Source of the DNA: JANQIO01 sp965601975
Lineage (GTDB): Bacteria > Pseudomonadota > Gammaproteobacteria > Pseudomonadales > Halieaceae
Assembly: GCA_965601975.1 (NCBI GenBank)
Contig: OZ271856.1
Span: 4,030,001 to 4,094,000, forward strand
Length of the DNA stretch: 64,000 bases
Direction: 5' to 3'
Part shown: in pieces, positions 9,177 to 16,583 of the stretch
How positions within the stretch are numbered: position 1 is the first letter of the stretch
Layout of the letters: the number at the start of each line of letters is the position of its first letter
Position numbers and translations under genes: made by a program
Notes under the pieces: generated by a model
Databases searched by the model: none
Told to the model about the DNA's origin: nothing
The model's input: the letters and a program-made list of their open reading frames with translations, nothing else

Positions 9177-9952
9177 GCTGCTGCCTGTTCGAGCGCTCGC
9201 TGCATGGCGGGCAGCAGTCTGAAGCGCTGCCACTGACCTTCGGGCTGTGCCAGGCGATCTGCCACGCAATACATAATCAGGGGGTTGTGGGTCATACCCA
9301 GGTGACTGCCGGGGATCGCGATATTCTCGGTGTGCGGGCCTTCATCGTCGTCCACGCAGAAACTCCAGTGGGCGATACCGTCACCGCGGCTGTAGATCGA
9401 TGTCGAGGGTACCGGCGGCGCCTGCCGCCAGAGATCGGCGTGATCGAGCATCGGGTCGTTGGACTGGCCGGGATTCATGGCCTGGTAGAGCCTGGCCACG
9501 GAGCCGTTGACGGACCCGTACTGCTCCATCTTGAACGGTGAGCCGAGAGTAACCACCTGGCGCACAGTCTGCGGGTTGCGATGGGCCAGTAACCGCGCGT
9601 AGATGCCCCCAAGGCTCCAGCCTACCAGGCTCACGGAGGTGCCGTAGGAATCGGCCTGTTGGTGCAGGCGCTCCTCGAGCCGCTGGTAGAGCGCGTCGCT
9701 GATCCCCGGGTTGCGCCCTTCATCCCAGGCCTGGGCGTTGTAGCCCCGCGATGCAAGGTAGCGCCGCAGGGTCGCCGTGGAGCGGTCGGCGGCAAAGAAG
9801 CCCGGGAACACCATTACCGGGTGGCCGTCCCCTTCCGGTGACAGCTTCAGCAGTGGCCGGACGGCGCTCACCGACATCAATTCCAGCAGCGCTCGGCACT
9901 CGGCCACTGACTGCCACAAGGTGGGCCTGGGCATTGCGGTTTCTGCGGACAC
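9173..9952 (-). CDS. Alpha/beta-hydrolase (esterase/lipase-like)
   Basis: 259 residues from a GTG at 9952 preceded by GGGAG. The fold is recognisable: oxyanion region VMVFPGFFA, nucleophile elbow VGWSLGGIYARLLA (Ser in GWSLGG), an acid residue in IYSRGDGIAHW, and a catalytic His in PGSHLGMTHN. There is no signal peptide, so it is probably cytoplasmic. It is the first gene of an operon with an RND adaptor and pump, joined by a 4-bp stop/start overlap. That coupling suggests a detoxification or lipid-related role, but the substrate is unknown. Confidence 0.8.
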   Translation of the reverse strand: MSAETAMPRPTLWQSVAECRALLELMSVSAVRPLLKLSPEGDGHPVMVFPGFFAADRSTATLRRYLASRGYNAQAWDEGRNPGISDALYQRLEERLHQQADSYGTSVSLVGWSLGGIYARLLAHRNPQTVRQVVTLGSPFKMEQYGSVNGSVARLYQAMNPGQSNDPMLDHADLWRQAPPVPSTSIYSRGDGIAHWSFCVDDDEGPHTENIAIPGSHLGMTHNPLIMYCVADRLAQPEGQWQRFRLLPAMQRALEQAAA

Positions 9953-10053
9953 AACCAGCTCCCTCTACGTGGGATTCATTACTACAGTATACGCCTTCAA
10001 AGTGTGGGGGGATTAGGACTTTGCGATTCTTTACGCCATGACGGTGTAAAAGC

Positions 10054-10977
10054 TCAGTCTCCCCAGCGGTACTGCCAGACCACTCCCACCGTATCACTGT
10101 CATTGCCGATGCGCGTGACCACGCCGCGGCTGGCGTACAACTTGATCGAGTGCTGCGGATTCAGCGGCAGCGCCAGGGTGACACCGATGCGCGAGTTTTC
10201 CTGCCGATCGTCCCGGTGCTCGTTGTTGAGTTCGGTCTGGCCTCCCCAGAAATAGTTGCCGTTCAGGGCCAGCCATCGCCCCCGGCTGATGTGGTAGATG
10301 AGGTGTGCCTGCACCTGGTACAGGGCTTCCTGCTCCAGCGTATTGCGCCCCGCATAGCGATCGTTGTCGGTGAAGAACGCCGCCGAGATCGAGGCGTCGG
10401 CACTCCAGTTGCCCCAGCGGTTGGAGGCCCCGAACTCCGGCCTGAATTCCCAGCGATTGGCGCCGTGGTTGATCAGGTTTTCGTTGTTGTACTGGCCCCA
10501 CGGTGGACGCACCCTGATACTCCCGCCCATGACAAAACCCACCGGGGTCAGCATGAACGTCTTGAGGTCCTGGGCGGGTGCACCGTAGAACAGGTAGCTG
10601 AGGCGGGCGGCGGGGTCGCCGGCGCCACAGCGATCCCCGCGCACGAGTTCGCCTTCCAGCTCGGCCTCACCCTCGAAGCAGGTGCGCGGCAGCACAACGT
10701 CGAGCTTGCCGGCCCTGCCCCACAGGTCCAGGGATTTCACATAGGCCGCCAAAGTGGCCTTCACCGTGATCTCCGCGTTCTCGATGGGCACGCCTGGTGC
10801 CGGGTTCAGTTCGCCGTCGGAATAGGCATATCCCACCCCCAGGAAGTGCTGGCCCATGGGCAGGTTGGTGTAGGTGCGAGGCTCCAGGTCCTGGGCATCC
10901 GCCGGCGCGGCCAACAGCACCAGGGCGAGAATGGCCAACGTGCCCGCGATGCCAGACCGGCGTTCGAAGACCCGCAC
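10054..10977 (-). CDS. Outer-membrane beta-barrel protein (MetA-pathway phenol transporter-like)
   Basis: About 307 residues from a GTG at 10977, chosen because it gives a clean signal peptide (RVFERRSGIAGTLAILALVL...ADA). No strong ribosome site is visible, and an ATG at 11055 with a longer N-terminus is possible. The mature chain has alternating beta-strand patterns, YSYLFYG-like aromatic segments (RLSYLFYGAPAQDLKTF) and a closing strand ending in an aromatic-rich WQYRWGD. This resembles the putative transporter family annotated from meta-pathway phenol degradation (Pfam Phenol_MetA_deg). Transport has not been shown for most members. It is transcribed away from the phasin genes. Confidence 0.6.
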   Translation of the reverse strand: MRVFERRSGIAGTLAILALVLLAAPADAQDLEPRTYTNLPMGQHFLGVGYAYSDGELNPAPGVPIENAEITVKATLAAYVKSLDLWGRAGKLDVVLPRTCFEGEAELEGELVRGDRCGAGDPAARLSYLFYGAPAQDLKTFMLTPVGFVMGGSIRVRPPWGQYNNENLINHGANRWEFRPEFGASNRWGNWSADASISAAFFTDNDRYAGRNTLEQEALYQVQAHLIYHISRGRWLALNGNYFWGGQTELNNEHRDDRQENSRIGVTLALPLNPQHSIKLYASRGVVTRIGNDSDTVGVVWQYRWGD

Positions 10978-11093
10978 CTGATACACGTCAAGATTCGCGA
11001 TTTTTAGTATGCCTTTTCTAATTCCTGAGCGTAGCTTGAAGATATCGCGCAGCATGTCGCGCCACAAGCAACGTCCCACAGGAGGGAAATACC

Positions 11094-11567
11094 ATGGCTG
11101 AAGCAGCCCCGAAGAAAAAAGCAGCACCGAAAGCGAAGCGCAAGGCGCCCGCTCGCAAGACCGCACCGAAGAAGACCGCGGCCAAGAAAACCACCGCTCG
11201 CAAGGCGGCTCCGAAGAAGCCCGCCCAGCCTGAGCTGGTCGTGAAGGCACAGGAAAATGCCCGCAATGTATTCCTGGCCGGCCTCGGCTTTTACGGCATG
11301 GCCTTCGACGAAGCCCAGAGCCAGTACGAAGATGCCCAGACCCGCATGAAGCAGCGCCGCAGCGAAGCGGAGAAGCTGTTCAAGAAGCTGGTCAAGCGCG
11401 GCGAGAAGCTGGAAAAGCAGGCCAAGAAGCGTGTCGACGACTTCGAGATGCCCGAGCTGAAGCTGGCTGATCGCGACGAAATCCGCAAGGAAATCGAAGT
11501 CCGCCTGGAGAAGGCGAAGGACAGCTTCGAGTCCCTGCGCGACTCCATCACTGCCAAGGCAGCCTGA
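11094..11567 (+). CDS. Phasin-family protein with N-terminal Lys/Ala/Pro-rich tail
   Basis: 157 residues, with a strong AGGAGGGA ribosome site ending 9 bases before the ATG. Residues 1-45 are a histone-H1-like stretch of KKAAPKAKRKAPARK-type repeats. Residues 50-157 form the phasin core: a hydrophobic NVFLAGLGFYGMAFDEAQ segment, then a long charged coiled coil (MKQRRSEAEKLFKKLVKRG). This matches PhaI/PhaF-type granule-associated proteins, which coat polyhydroxyalkanoate granules. In PhaF the basic tail, which binds DNA, is C-terminal; here it is N-terminal. The gene pairs with the second phasin at 11676 and a PhaD-like regulator. A clear terminator follows. Confidence 0.85.
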   Translation: MAEAAPKKKAAPKAKRKAPARKTAPKKTAAKKTTARKAAPKKPAQPELVVKAQENARNVFLAGLGFYGMAFDEAQSQYEDAQTRMKQRRSEAEKLFKKLVKRGEKLEKQAKKRVDDFEMPELKLADRDEIRKEIEVRLEKAKDSFESLRDSITAKAA

Positions 11568-11612
11568 TAGTCCCACCAGGTCAACACACCGCGCCCCATG
11601 CGCGGCCTCTTC

Positions 11613-11640
11613 GGGGTCACTTTGTGGCCCCTTTTTTTTG
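11613..11640 (+). terminator. Rho-independent terminator after first phasin gene
   Basis: GGGGTCAC at 11613-11620, a TTT loop, then GTGGCCCC at 11624-11631 (one G-U pair), followed by eight T residues at 11632-11639. This is a textbook intrinsic terminator. It separates the two phasin genes, so the second needs read-through or its own promoter. Confidence 0.88.
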
Positions 11641-11675
11641 TATGATCGATGCTTCGCTCAAACGGGGAAACGATC

Positions 11676-12209
11676 ATGGCTGACGAGAAATCTCGCGGCG
11701 ACAAGTCCAGCGACTTCGCCAAGAATATCTGGCTGGCGGGACTGGGGGCCTACGGCAAGGCCGTCAGCGACGCCAAGGGCAAGCTCGACGAGGCGGCGAA
11801 AGAACCTCCGCGCCTGTTTCGGGAACTGGTCGAGAAAGGCATGCGCCTGGAAGACGAGTTTCGCGATTCGCTCTCCTCGATTCGCAAGAGCCGGGCCACC
11901 TCGGTGGAGGAGCGCATCAACCGTGTTCGTGAAACTTTCAACTTCAGCGTCCATCGGGGCGACGAACTGGAGGCGCTGCACGCAAAAGTGGACGCGCTGA
12001 CCGAGAAAGTCGATGCCCTGGTGGCGGCGATGGCAGCGCCCGCGGCCAAAAGAAAGCCCGCGGCCCGTAAAAAGCCCGCAGCCAAACAAAAGTCCGCCGC
12101 CCGCAAAAAGCCTGCAGCCAAAAAGAAACCCGCGGCGAAGAAACGGCCCGCAGCAAAGAAAGCACCTGCAAAAAAGAAAGCTCCCGCTCGCAAGACGCGC
12201 CGGAGCTGA
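11676..12209 (+). CDS. phaF: Phasin with C-terminal Lys/Ala/Pro-rich tail (PhaF-like)
   Basis: 177 residues from the ATG at 11676, with GGGG at 11664-11667 as a ribosome site. Residues 10-115 are the phasin core (NIWLAGLGAYGKAVSDAKGK, then a coiled coil with an LHAKVDALTEKVDALVAAM leucine-heptad). Residues 120-177 are KKPAA-type repeats, the arrangement known for Pseudomonas PhaF, where the tail binds nucleoid DNA and helps granules segregate. The orthology is inferred from architecture and from the PhaD-like gene 12 bp downstream. The repeats are low-complexity DNA and may vary in number between strains. Confidence 0.85.
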   Translation: MADEKSRGDKSSDFAKNIWLAGLGAYGKAVSDAKGKLDEAAKEPPRLFRELVEKGMRLEDEFRDSLSSIRKSRATSVEERINRVRETFNFSVHRGDELEALHAKVDALTEKVDALVAAMAAPAAKRKPAARKKPAAKQKSAARKKPAAKKKPAAKKRPAAKKAPAKKKAPARKTRRS

Positions 12210-12221
12210 TCACTCTCCCCC

Positions 12222-12869
12222 ATGAAGACCCGGGACAGGATCCTGCACGCCAGCCTTGTGCTCTTCAATGACGAGGGGGAGCCCAACACCACAACGGTCG
12301 ATATCGCCAACGAGCTGGATATCAGCCCGGGCAATCTCTACTACCACTTCAAGGGCAAGGACATCATCATCGCCGAGCTGTTCCAGCAGTACGAGCACGG
12401 CATTACCGAGATTCTCAACGCGCCCATCGACCGGCCCCTCAGCGTCGAGGACAACTGGTTCTACCTCTATGTCGTCTTCGAGGAGATGTACAACTACCGT
12501 TTCCTCTATCGCAATCTCAGCGACCTGCTGGATCGCTACCCGGATCTCAAACGCCGGTTCCGCCGCATCCTGAAACTCAAGCACGACGCTATCGCCGCGG
12601 TGTGGAAGACCCTGGGCCAGGCCGCCGTGGTGCAGACCAGTGACGAGGAAGCGGAGGCCCTGGTCAACAACATGGTGTTGCTGCTGAACTACTGGCTGAC
12701 CTACGACCACCTGCTGCACGAGGATCGCGCCCCGGCCCTGATCATTCACAAGGGCGTGTATCAGCTGATGAGCATGGTGGCGCCCTACCTGGGCGAACAG
12801 CAGCGGGATTTCTACGAGCAGGTCAAGGAGATCTATCAGCGCATCATTGTGCCCGCTGCAGCAGGATGA
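12222..12869 (+). CDS. phaD: TetR-family regulator, PhaD-like
   Basis: 215 residues. The N-terminal TetR helix-turn-helix reads TTTVDIANELDISPGNLYYH, and the opening MKTRDRILHASLVLFNDEGE closely follows Pseudomonas PhaD as I recall it. The C-terminal ligand-binding region is all-helical. In Pseudomonas, PhaD activates the pha cluster and senses a beta-oxidation intermediate. Here it lies just after two phasin genes, which fits control of granule proteins, but no PHA synthase or depolymerase gene is in the window. The 3' end overlaps the convergent methyltransferase gene by 26 bp. Confidence 0.85.
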   Translation: MKTRDRILHASLVLFNDEGEPNTTTVDIANELDISPGNLYYHFKGKDIIIAELFQQYEHGITEILNAPIDRPLSVEDNWFYLYVVFEEMYNYRFLYRNLSDLLDRYPDLKRRFRRILKLKHDAIAAVWKTLGQAAVVQTSDEEAEALVNNMVLLLNYWLTYDHLLHEDRAPALIIHKGVYQLMSMVAPYLGEQQRDFYEQVKEIYQRIIVPAAAG

Positions 12870-13479
12870 CGTCGCTCCCGATCAGCTCCCACTCTGCATT
12901 GCGCGACTCAGCCCACCAGCGCCATGTCGCCGCCGAAAAGAAACACACGTGGGTCATGTCGTTCTTGTAGTGCCATTGCGCAAATGCCTCCGGGTCGCGG
13001 ACCAGCTTGGTCATCACGCCGAGCCAGCCGCCGGGACGCAGACCGGCCCACAGTCGGTCCAGCTCCGCTCCCGGGTGATGCAGATGCTCCACCACCTCGG
13101 TGGCGGTGATGAAATCATAGCTGTCGTCCAGCACGGAGCGGTCCGGGAAGAAAAACGGGTCGTACAAGCTCACTGAGAATCCCTGTTCCTGCAGCATCGC
13201 GGCCAGCGCCGGGCCGGGGCCGCAGCCAAAATCCAGGCCGCTGGCCCCCGGTGGAAGATGCCGGGCAAGCGGTTCCGCCAGGCGCGACAGGAAGCGGCGA
13301 TAGCCGGAGTCGGCGGGGTCGTTCTCGTGCAACTCGTACTCGGCGCGTTCCGCGCCGCGGTCGAGATGGTACGAGGATGGCACGAAAACCAGGTCGCAGC
13401 GGCCGCACTGCAGGTACTCCCTGCGACGGTCACAGTGATAGTGTCGCGGCTCGGTCTCAAAGCACAGCGGGCAGTCCAT
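12844..13479 (-). CDS. Class I SAM-dependent methyltransferase with N-terminal zinc-ribbon-like cysteines
   Basis: 211 residues. The N-terminus has MDCPLC and LQCGRCDLVF, two CxxC pairs that could bind zinc. The SAM-binding motif I is GLDFGCGPGPALA at about residue 82, with the acidic motif II region SLYDPFF and a post-motif EVVEHLHHPGAEL. This layout matches the Methyltransf_23 class often annotated only as a methyltransferase. The substrate is unknown. It converges with phaD (26-bp overlap) and diverges from the peroxiredoxin gene. Confidence 0.8.
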   Translation of the reverse strand: MDCPLCFETEPRHYHCDRRREYLQCGRCDLVFVPSSYHLDRGAERAEYELHENDPADSGYRRFLSRLAEPLARHLPPGASGLDFGCGPGPALAAMLQEQGFSVSLYDPFFFPDRSVLDDSYDFITATEVVEHLHHPGAELDRLWAGLRPGGWLGVMTKLVRDPEAFAQWHYKNDMTHVCFFSAATWRWWAESRNAEWELIGSDVILLQRAQ

Positions 13480-13498
13480 AAGGGCAGGATTTTAGGTC

Positions 13499-13533
13499 TA
13501 TACTCTAGCGCAACCTCCCCCGCCGGGCGGGGG
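13499..13533 (+). promoter_or_regulatory. Candidate -10 box and GC-rich leader hairpin before peroxiredoxin
   Basis: TATACT at 13499-13504 is a good -10 match, but I see no convincing -35. It is followed by the inverted repeat CCCCCGCC/GGCGGGGG at 13517-13533, which would sit in the first part of the leader RNA, about 24 bases before the ATG at 13557. The hairpin lacks a T run, so it is not a standard terminator. It might stabilise the transcript or tune expression. This is seen only as sequence. Confidence 0.35.
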
Positions 13534-13556
13534 CTCAACAACACACGGAGATTAGC

Positions 13557-14036
13557 ATGAGCATCCAAGTTGGCGACAAAGTACCCAGCGTCACCCTCAA
13601 AGTCATGGGCCCCCAGGGACCGGAAGACATCACCACCGATTCCATATTCGCCGGCAAGAAAGTCGTGCTGTTCGCCGTACCGGGCGCGTTTACGCCCGGC
13701 TGCTCCATGACGCACCTGCCCGGCTTCGTGGTCAACGCCGACAAGATCAAGGCCAAGGGCGTGGACACCATTGTCTGCATGTCGGTCAACGACGCCTTCG
13801 TCATGGGCGCCTGGGGTGAAGCCCAGAACGCTTCCGAAATCCTCATGCTGGCAGACGGCAACGGCGAACTGACCGCCGCCCTGGGCCTGGAGCTGGATGG
13901 CAGCGGCTTCGGCCTCGGCACCCGCAGCCAGCGCTTCGCCATGGTGGCGGAAGACGGCGCGGTAACGCACCTGGCGGTAGAACCCGGCGCCGGTATCGAG
14001 GTGAGCTCGGCGGATGCCATCATGGAAGTGCTGTAA
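13557..14036 (+). CDS. Peroxiredoxin (Prx5/AhpE-like, redoxin domain)
   Basis: 159 residues with a GGAG site at 13547. The peroxidatic cysteine is Cys49 in the family motif PGAFTPGCSMTHLPGF. The downstream VNDAFVMGAWGE and GLGTRSQRFAMV segments are typical of Prx5-type proteins. A second cysteine lies in TIVCMSVNDAF. It reduces peroxides in the cytoplasm using thiols such as glutathione or thioredoxin. Some relatives carry a fused glutaredoxin; this one does not. It is a single-gene unit with its own terminator. Confidence 0.93.
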   Translation: MSIQVGDKVPSVTLKVMGPQGPEDITTDSIFAGKKVVLFAVPGAFTPGCSMTHLPGFVVNADKIKAKGVDTIVCMSVNDAFVMGAWGEAQNASEILMLADGNGELTAALGLELDGSGFGLGTRSQRFAMVAEDGAVTHLAVEPGAGIEVSSADAIMEVL

Positions 14037-14057
14037 GCCGCACTCCGCTGTACCTGG

Positions 14058-14090
14058 AAGGCCCCGCTTCTGCGGGGCCTTCTTGTTTTC
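14058..14090 (+). terminator. Rho-independent terminator after peroxiredoxin gene
   Basis: AAGGCCCCGC at 14058-14067, loop TTCT, then GCGGGGCCTT at 14072-14081, followed by the T-rich stretch CTTGTTTTC. The perfect 10-bp stem lies between convergent genes and starts with AA on one side, so it may stop transcription from both directions. Confidence 0.85.
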
Positions 14091-14093
14091 GGC

Positions 14094-15488
14094 CTATCGT
14101 TCGAGTGCCAGCACCGTGTCCAGCACCGGGTCGATACCCGCCATGTAGTCGGCAAAGCGGGTCTCCACGGGCATGTCCGGGTCCAGTTTGCCGACCGCCA
14201 CATCGTAGAAATAGTTGAGGTAGTAGCACTGCGGGAACGGCGGGCAACCGTTCTCGACATCGTGCAATCCCGTATTGAAGATCATGCCGAGTTTCGAGTT
14301 GGGCAGCTCGAACTGGTTGGTTTCACCGTAGATGCGCTCGCGGTCGCCGACGCGTTCACCCACGATCATCACCCGCTCGCCGCCCGCGGATTTCACGAAG
14401 GCGACGCTGTTGATACCGGCGGAGAATGTGGCAGGGCCGGTAATGATGTAAATCGTCCCCCCCGCTTCCACCAGCGAGGGCAGGTCAAACATGAGGTCTG
14501 CAGCCTTGGTGTAGTCACCGCCGCCGTTGAAGCGCTGGTCCAGCACGAGGTAGGCCGGCGCCAGCTGCCGCATCCGTTTTCGCACCGACCCGTTGAAATC
14601 CTCGATTCCATCGCTGTAGTTGTCGCGGTACTGAACATAGAGACCGTTGTTGGGCAGCGTGCGCATGCGGAACTGCAGATCGCTCTCCAGCAGGTAATCC
14701 GGCAGCTTGCTGACCCGCGGGGCGAGGCCCACCCAGGGCTCTTCCTCCGTCTCCGGCGGCTCCGCATACAGGTAGGTTTTGGACCAGTAGATCGGCGCCT
14801 CTTCTGCCAGCGCTTCCGCCTGAAGTTCACGAACCTGAATACTATCGTCGGGCAGCCGAAAGGTCAGAATCGCGGTGGATTCCGACGCTCCCAGGCCGGC
14901 GGCGGCGTGTGCCACCGGCAGTTCCAGCAGCGCGGGGCCCCGGTAGGCGCGAAACGCCTCCCAGGTGCCACCCGCAAACTGACTCAGGGCGACGGCGGCT
15001 TCATCCAGCGGCACACCGTTCACCGCCATGAGCTGTGCACCCAGCAGGTCCTCGAGATCGGGGCGCGCGCGCATCACGAACACGCCGTCGGCAAACCAGT
15101 ACAGGCGCAGGGGCAGGCGGCCGTGCTCACGGGAAAAGCGCCCCATCCAGATATTGGAGTGGCCGTTGTCCGCAGCCGCCACCGCGCGGGCGATAGCCAG
15201 CTGGAAGCCCCCGTCGCTGATGTCCGCGAGCTGCGTTTCCAGCTCCGCCAGAATCGCCTCGGCCTCGGCACGGGTGGCGTCCGTGTAGGAGCGCTCCAGC
15301 GTCAGGTATTGCCGGAAATAGTCGAGATCCTGCCGCCGCGCTTCAACGGTATCCGCCGGCGGCGGGTAGTCGGCGTCGGGCGCACCGGGGTAGTAGTAGC
15401 GGCTGACCGCCAACTCACCCAGGCCGTAGAGGGCGGCCAGCAAGAGCACTCCGCCCACACCCGCTACTGCCCACCGCTTCACATTCAT
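14094..15488 (-). CDS. Membrane-anchored S41-family (C-terminal processing) peptidase
   Basis: 464 residues with one N-terminal helix (WAVAGVGGVLLLAALYGLGE), so it is anchored in the inner membrane facing the periplasm. The S41 core is visible: a PDZ-like stretch (LEDLLGAQLMAVNGVPLDEA, about 145-165), the LVLDQRFNGGGDY strand, the nucleophile region ITGPATFSAGINSVAF (Ser in TFSAG), and a C-terminal GMIFNTG strand. These proteases use a Ser/Lys dyad; the Lys cannot be assigned with certainty here. The substrate is unknown. It diverges from the SDR gene at 15611. Confidence 0.78.
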   Translation of the reverse strand: MNVKRWAVAGVGGVLLLAALYGLGELAVSRYYYPGAPDADYPPPADTVEARRQDLDYFRQYLTLERSYTDATRAEAEAILAELETQLADISDGGFQLAIARAVAAADNGHSNIWMGRFSREHGRLPLRLYWFADGVFVMRARPDLEDLLGAQLMAVNGVPLDEAAVALSQFAGGTWEAFRAYRGPALLELPVAHAAAGLGASESTAILTFRLPDDSIQVRELQAEALAEEAPIYWSKTYLYAEPPETEEEPWVGLAPRVSKLPDYLLESDLQFRMRTLPNNGLYVQYRDNYSDGIEDFNGSVRKRMRQLAPAYLVLDQRFNGGGDYTKAADLMFDLPSLVEAGGTIYIITGPATFSAGINSVAFVKSAGGERVMIVGERVGDRERIYGETNQFELPNSKLGMIFNTGLHDVENGCPPFPQCYYLNYFYDVAVGKLDPDMPVETRFADYMAGIDPVLDTVLALER

Positions 15489-15511
15489 ACACTCTCCAGA
15501 ACCAGCAAGTT

Positions 15512-15541
15512 GTGCTATGGTGTAATAAACTACTATAGCAC
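15512..15541. promoter_or_regulatory. Inverted repeat between divergent S41 peptidase and SDR genes
   Basis: GTGCTAT at 15512-15518 and ATAGCAC at 15535-15541 are perfect inverted arms around an AT-rich centre, in the 122-bp gap between two divergent starts. The position suits a shared operator. A -10-like TATACT lies at 15578-15583, facing the SDR gene. No regulator is known. Confidence 0.35.
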
Positions 15542-15610
15542 TTATCCCGAGTCCACAACCCCCTCAAAACTCTGTCCTATACTCAGGCAGCCATTCGACG
15601 GGAGCAGGCT

Positions 15611-16573
15611 ATGAACGACACCACACGCACGGGCTTTGGCCAGGAAACCACGACTGACCAGGTGCTGGAGGCGATCGACCTGACGGGTAAGCGCGCCGTG
15701 GTCACCGGCGGTACCGCCGGGCTCGGCGTAGAGACCGCGAGGGCCCTGGCCGCCAAGGGTGCATCGGTCACCATCACCGCCCGCGACATGGCCCGCGGGG
15801 AAGCGGTGGCGGCCGAGATACGCGAGAGCACCGGCAACAGCGACGTCGAAGTCATGGAACTGGAGCTCGGCTCCCTGGCGAGTATCCGCAGATTTGCCGA
15901 GGCATTCCTGGCCCGGCACGACAGCCTGGACCTGCTGATCAACAACGCCGGGATCATGGCCTGCCCCGAGGGAAAAACCGTGGACGGTTTCGAAATGCAG
16001 TTCGGCACCAACCACCTGGGACACTTCCTCATGACCGGCCTGTTGGTGCCCGCGCTGCTCAAGGGCGCCCCGGCACGCGTCGTGGCGCTCAGCTCACGGG
16101 CGCACCATATGTCACCGGTCGATTTCGAGGATCCCAACTTCGAGAAGCGCGAGTACAACAAGTGGGTGTCCTACGGCCAGTCGAAGACCGCCAATGTCCT
16201 GTTTGCGGTCGCGCTGGAAAAGCGCCTGGCAAACAAAGGCGTGCACGCCTACGCAGTGCATCCCGGCGTCATCGAAACCGAGCTGTCCCGGCACATGGAC
16301 GAGGAAGACCGCGCCCTGATCGGGCAGCGGGCTGCCCAGGTCGGCAACTGGTTCGTGAAGAGCACCCCACAGGGCGCCGCCACGTCTGTATTCGCAGCCA
16401 CTGCCCCTGAGCTTGAAGGTCACGGCGGCGTCTATCTGGAGGACTGCCACGTGGCCGAACGGGAGGACGAGAGCATGGCCCACGGAGTGCGGTCCTACGC
16501 GCTGGATGAGGCAGCGGCGGAGAAGCTCTGGGCGCTGTCTGAAGAACTGGTCGGCCAGACGTTCGATTTTTAG
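15611..16573 (+). CDS. Short-chain dehydrogenase/reductase (retinol dehydrogenase-like)
   Basis: 320 residues with GGGAG at 15600 before the ATG. The NAD(P) loop is VVTGGTAGLGVETARALA, followed by LLINNAGIMA and the catalytic YGQSKTANVLFA (YxxxK). The size and the extended C-terminus match the retinol-dehydrogenase/WW-oxidoreductase-like SDR branch, which reduces or oxidises varied alcohols and ketones. The true substrate is unknown. The SUFU-domain gene follows 10 bp downstream, so the two may be co-transcribed. Confidence 0.88.
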   Translation: MNDTTRTGFGQETTTDQVLEAIDLTGKRAVVTGGTAGLGVETARALAAKGASVTITARDMARGEAVAAEIRESTGNSDVEVMELELGSLASIRRFAEAFLARHDSLDLLINNAGIMACPEGKTVDGFEMQFGTNHLGHFLMTGLLVPALLKGAPARVVALSSRAHHMSPVDFEDPNFEKREYNKWVSYGQSKTANVLFAVALEKRLANKGVHAYAVHPGVIETELSRHMDEEDRALIGQRAAQVGNWFVKSTPQGAATSVFAATAPELEGHGGVYLEDCHVAEREDESMAHGVRSYALDEAAAEKLWALSEELVGQTFDF

Positions 16574-16583
16574 AACCGCCGCG

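Noticed and set aside
14262..15614. Long plus-strand open frame opposite the S41 peptidase
   Set aside because: The peptidase on the other strand has a coherent active site; this one is His/Gln/Val-rich shadow sequence.
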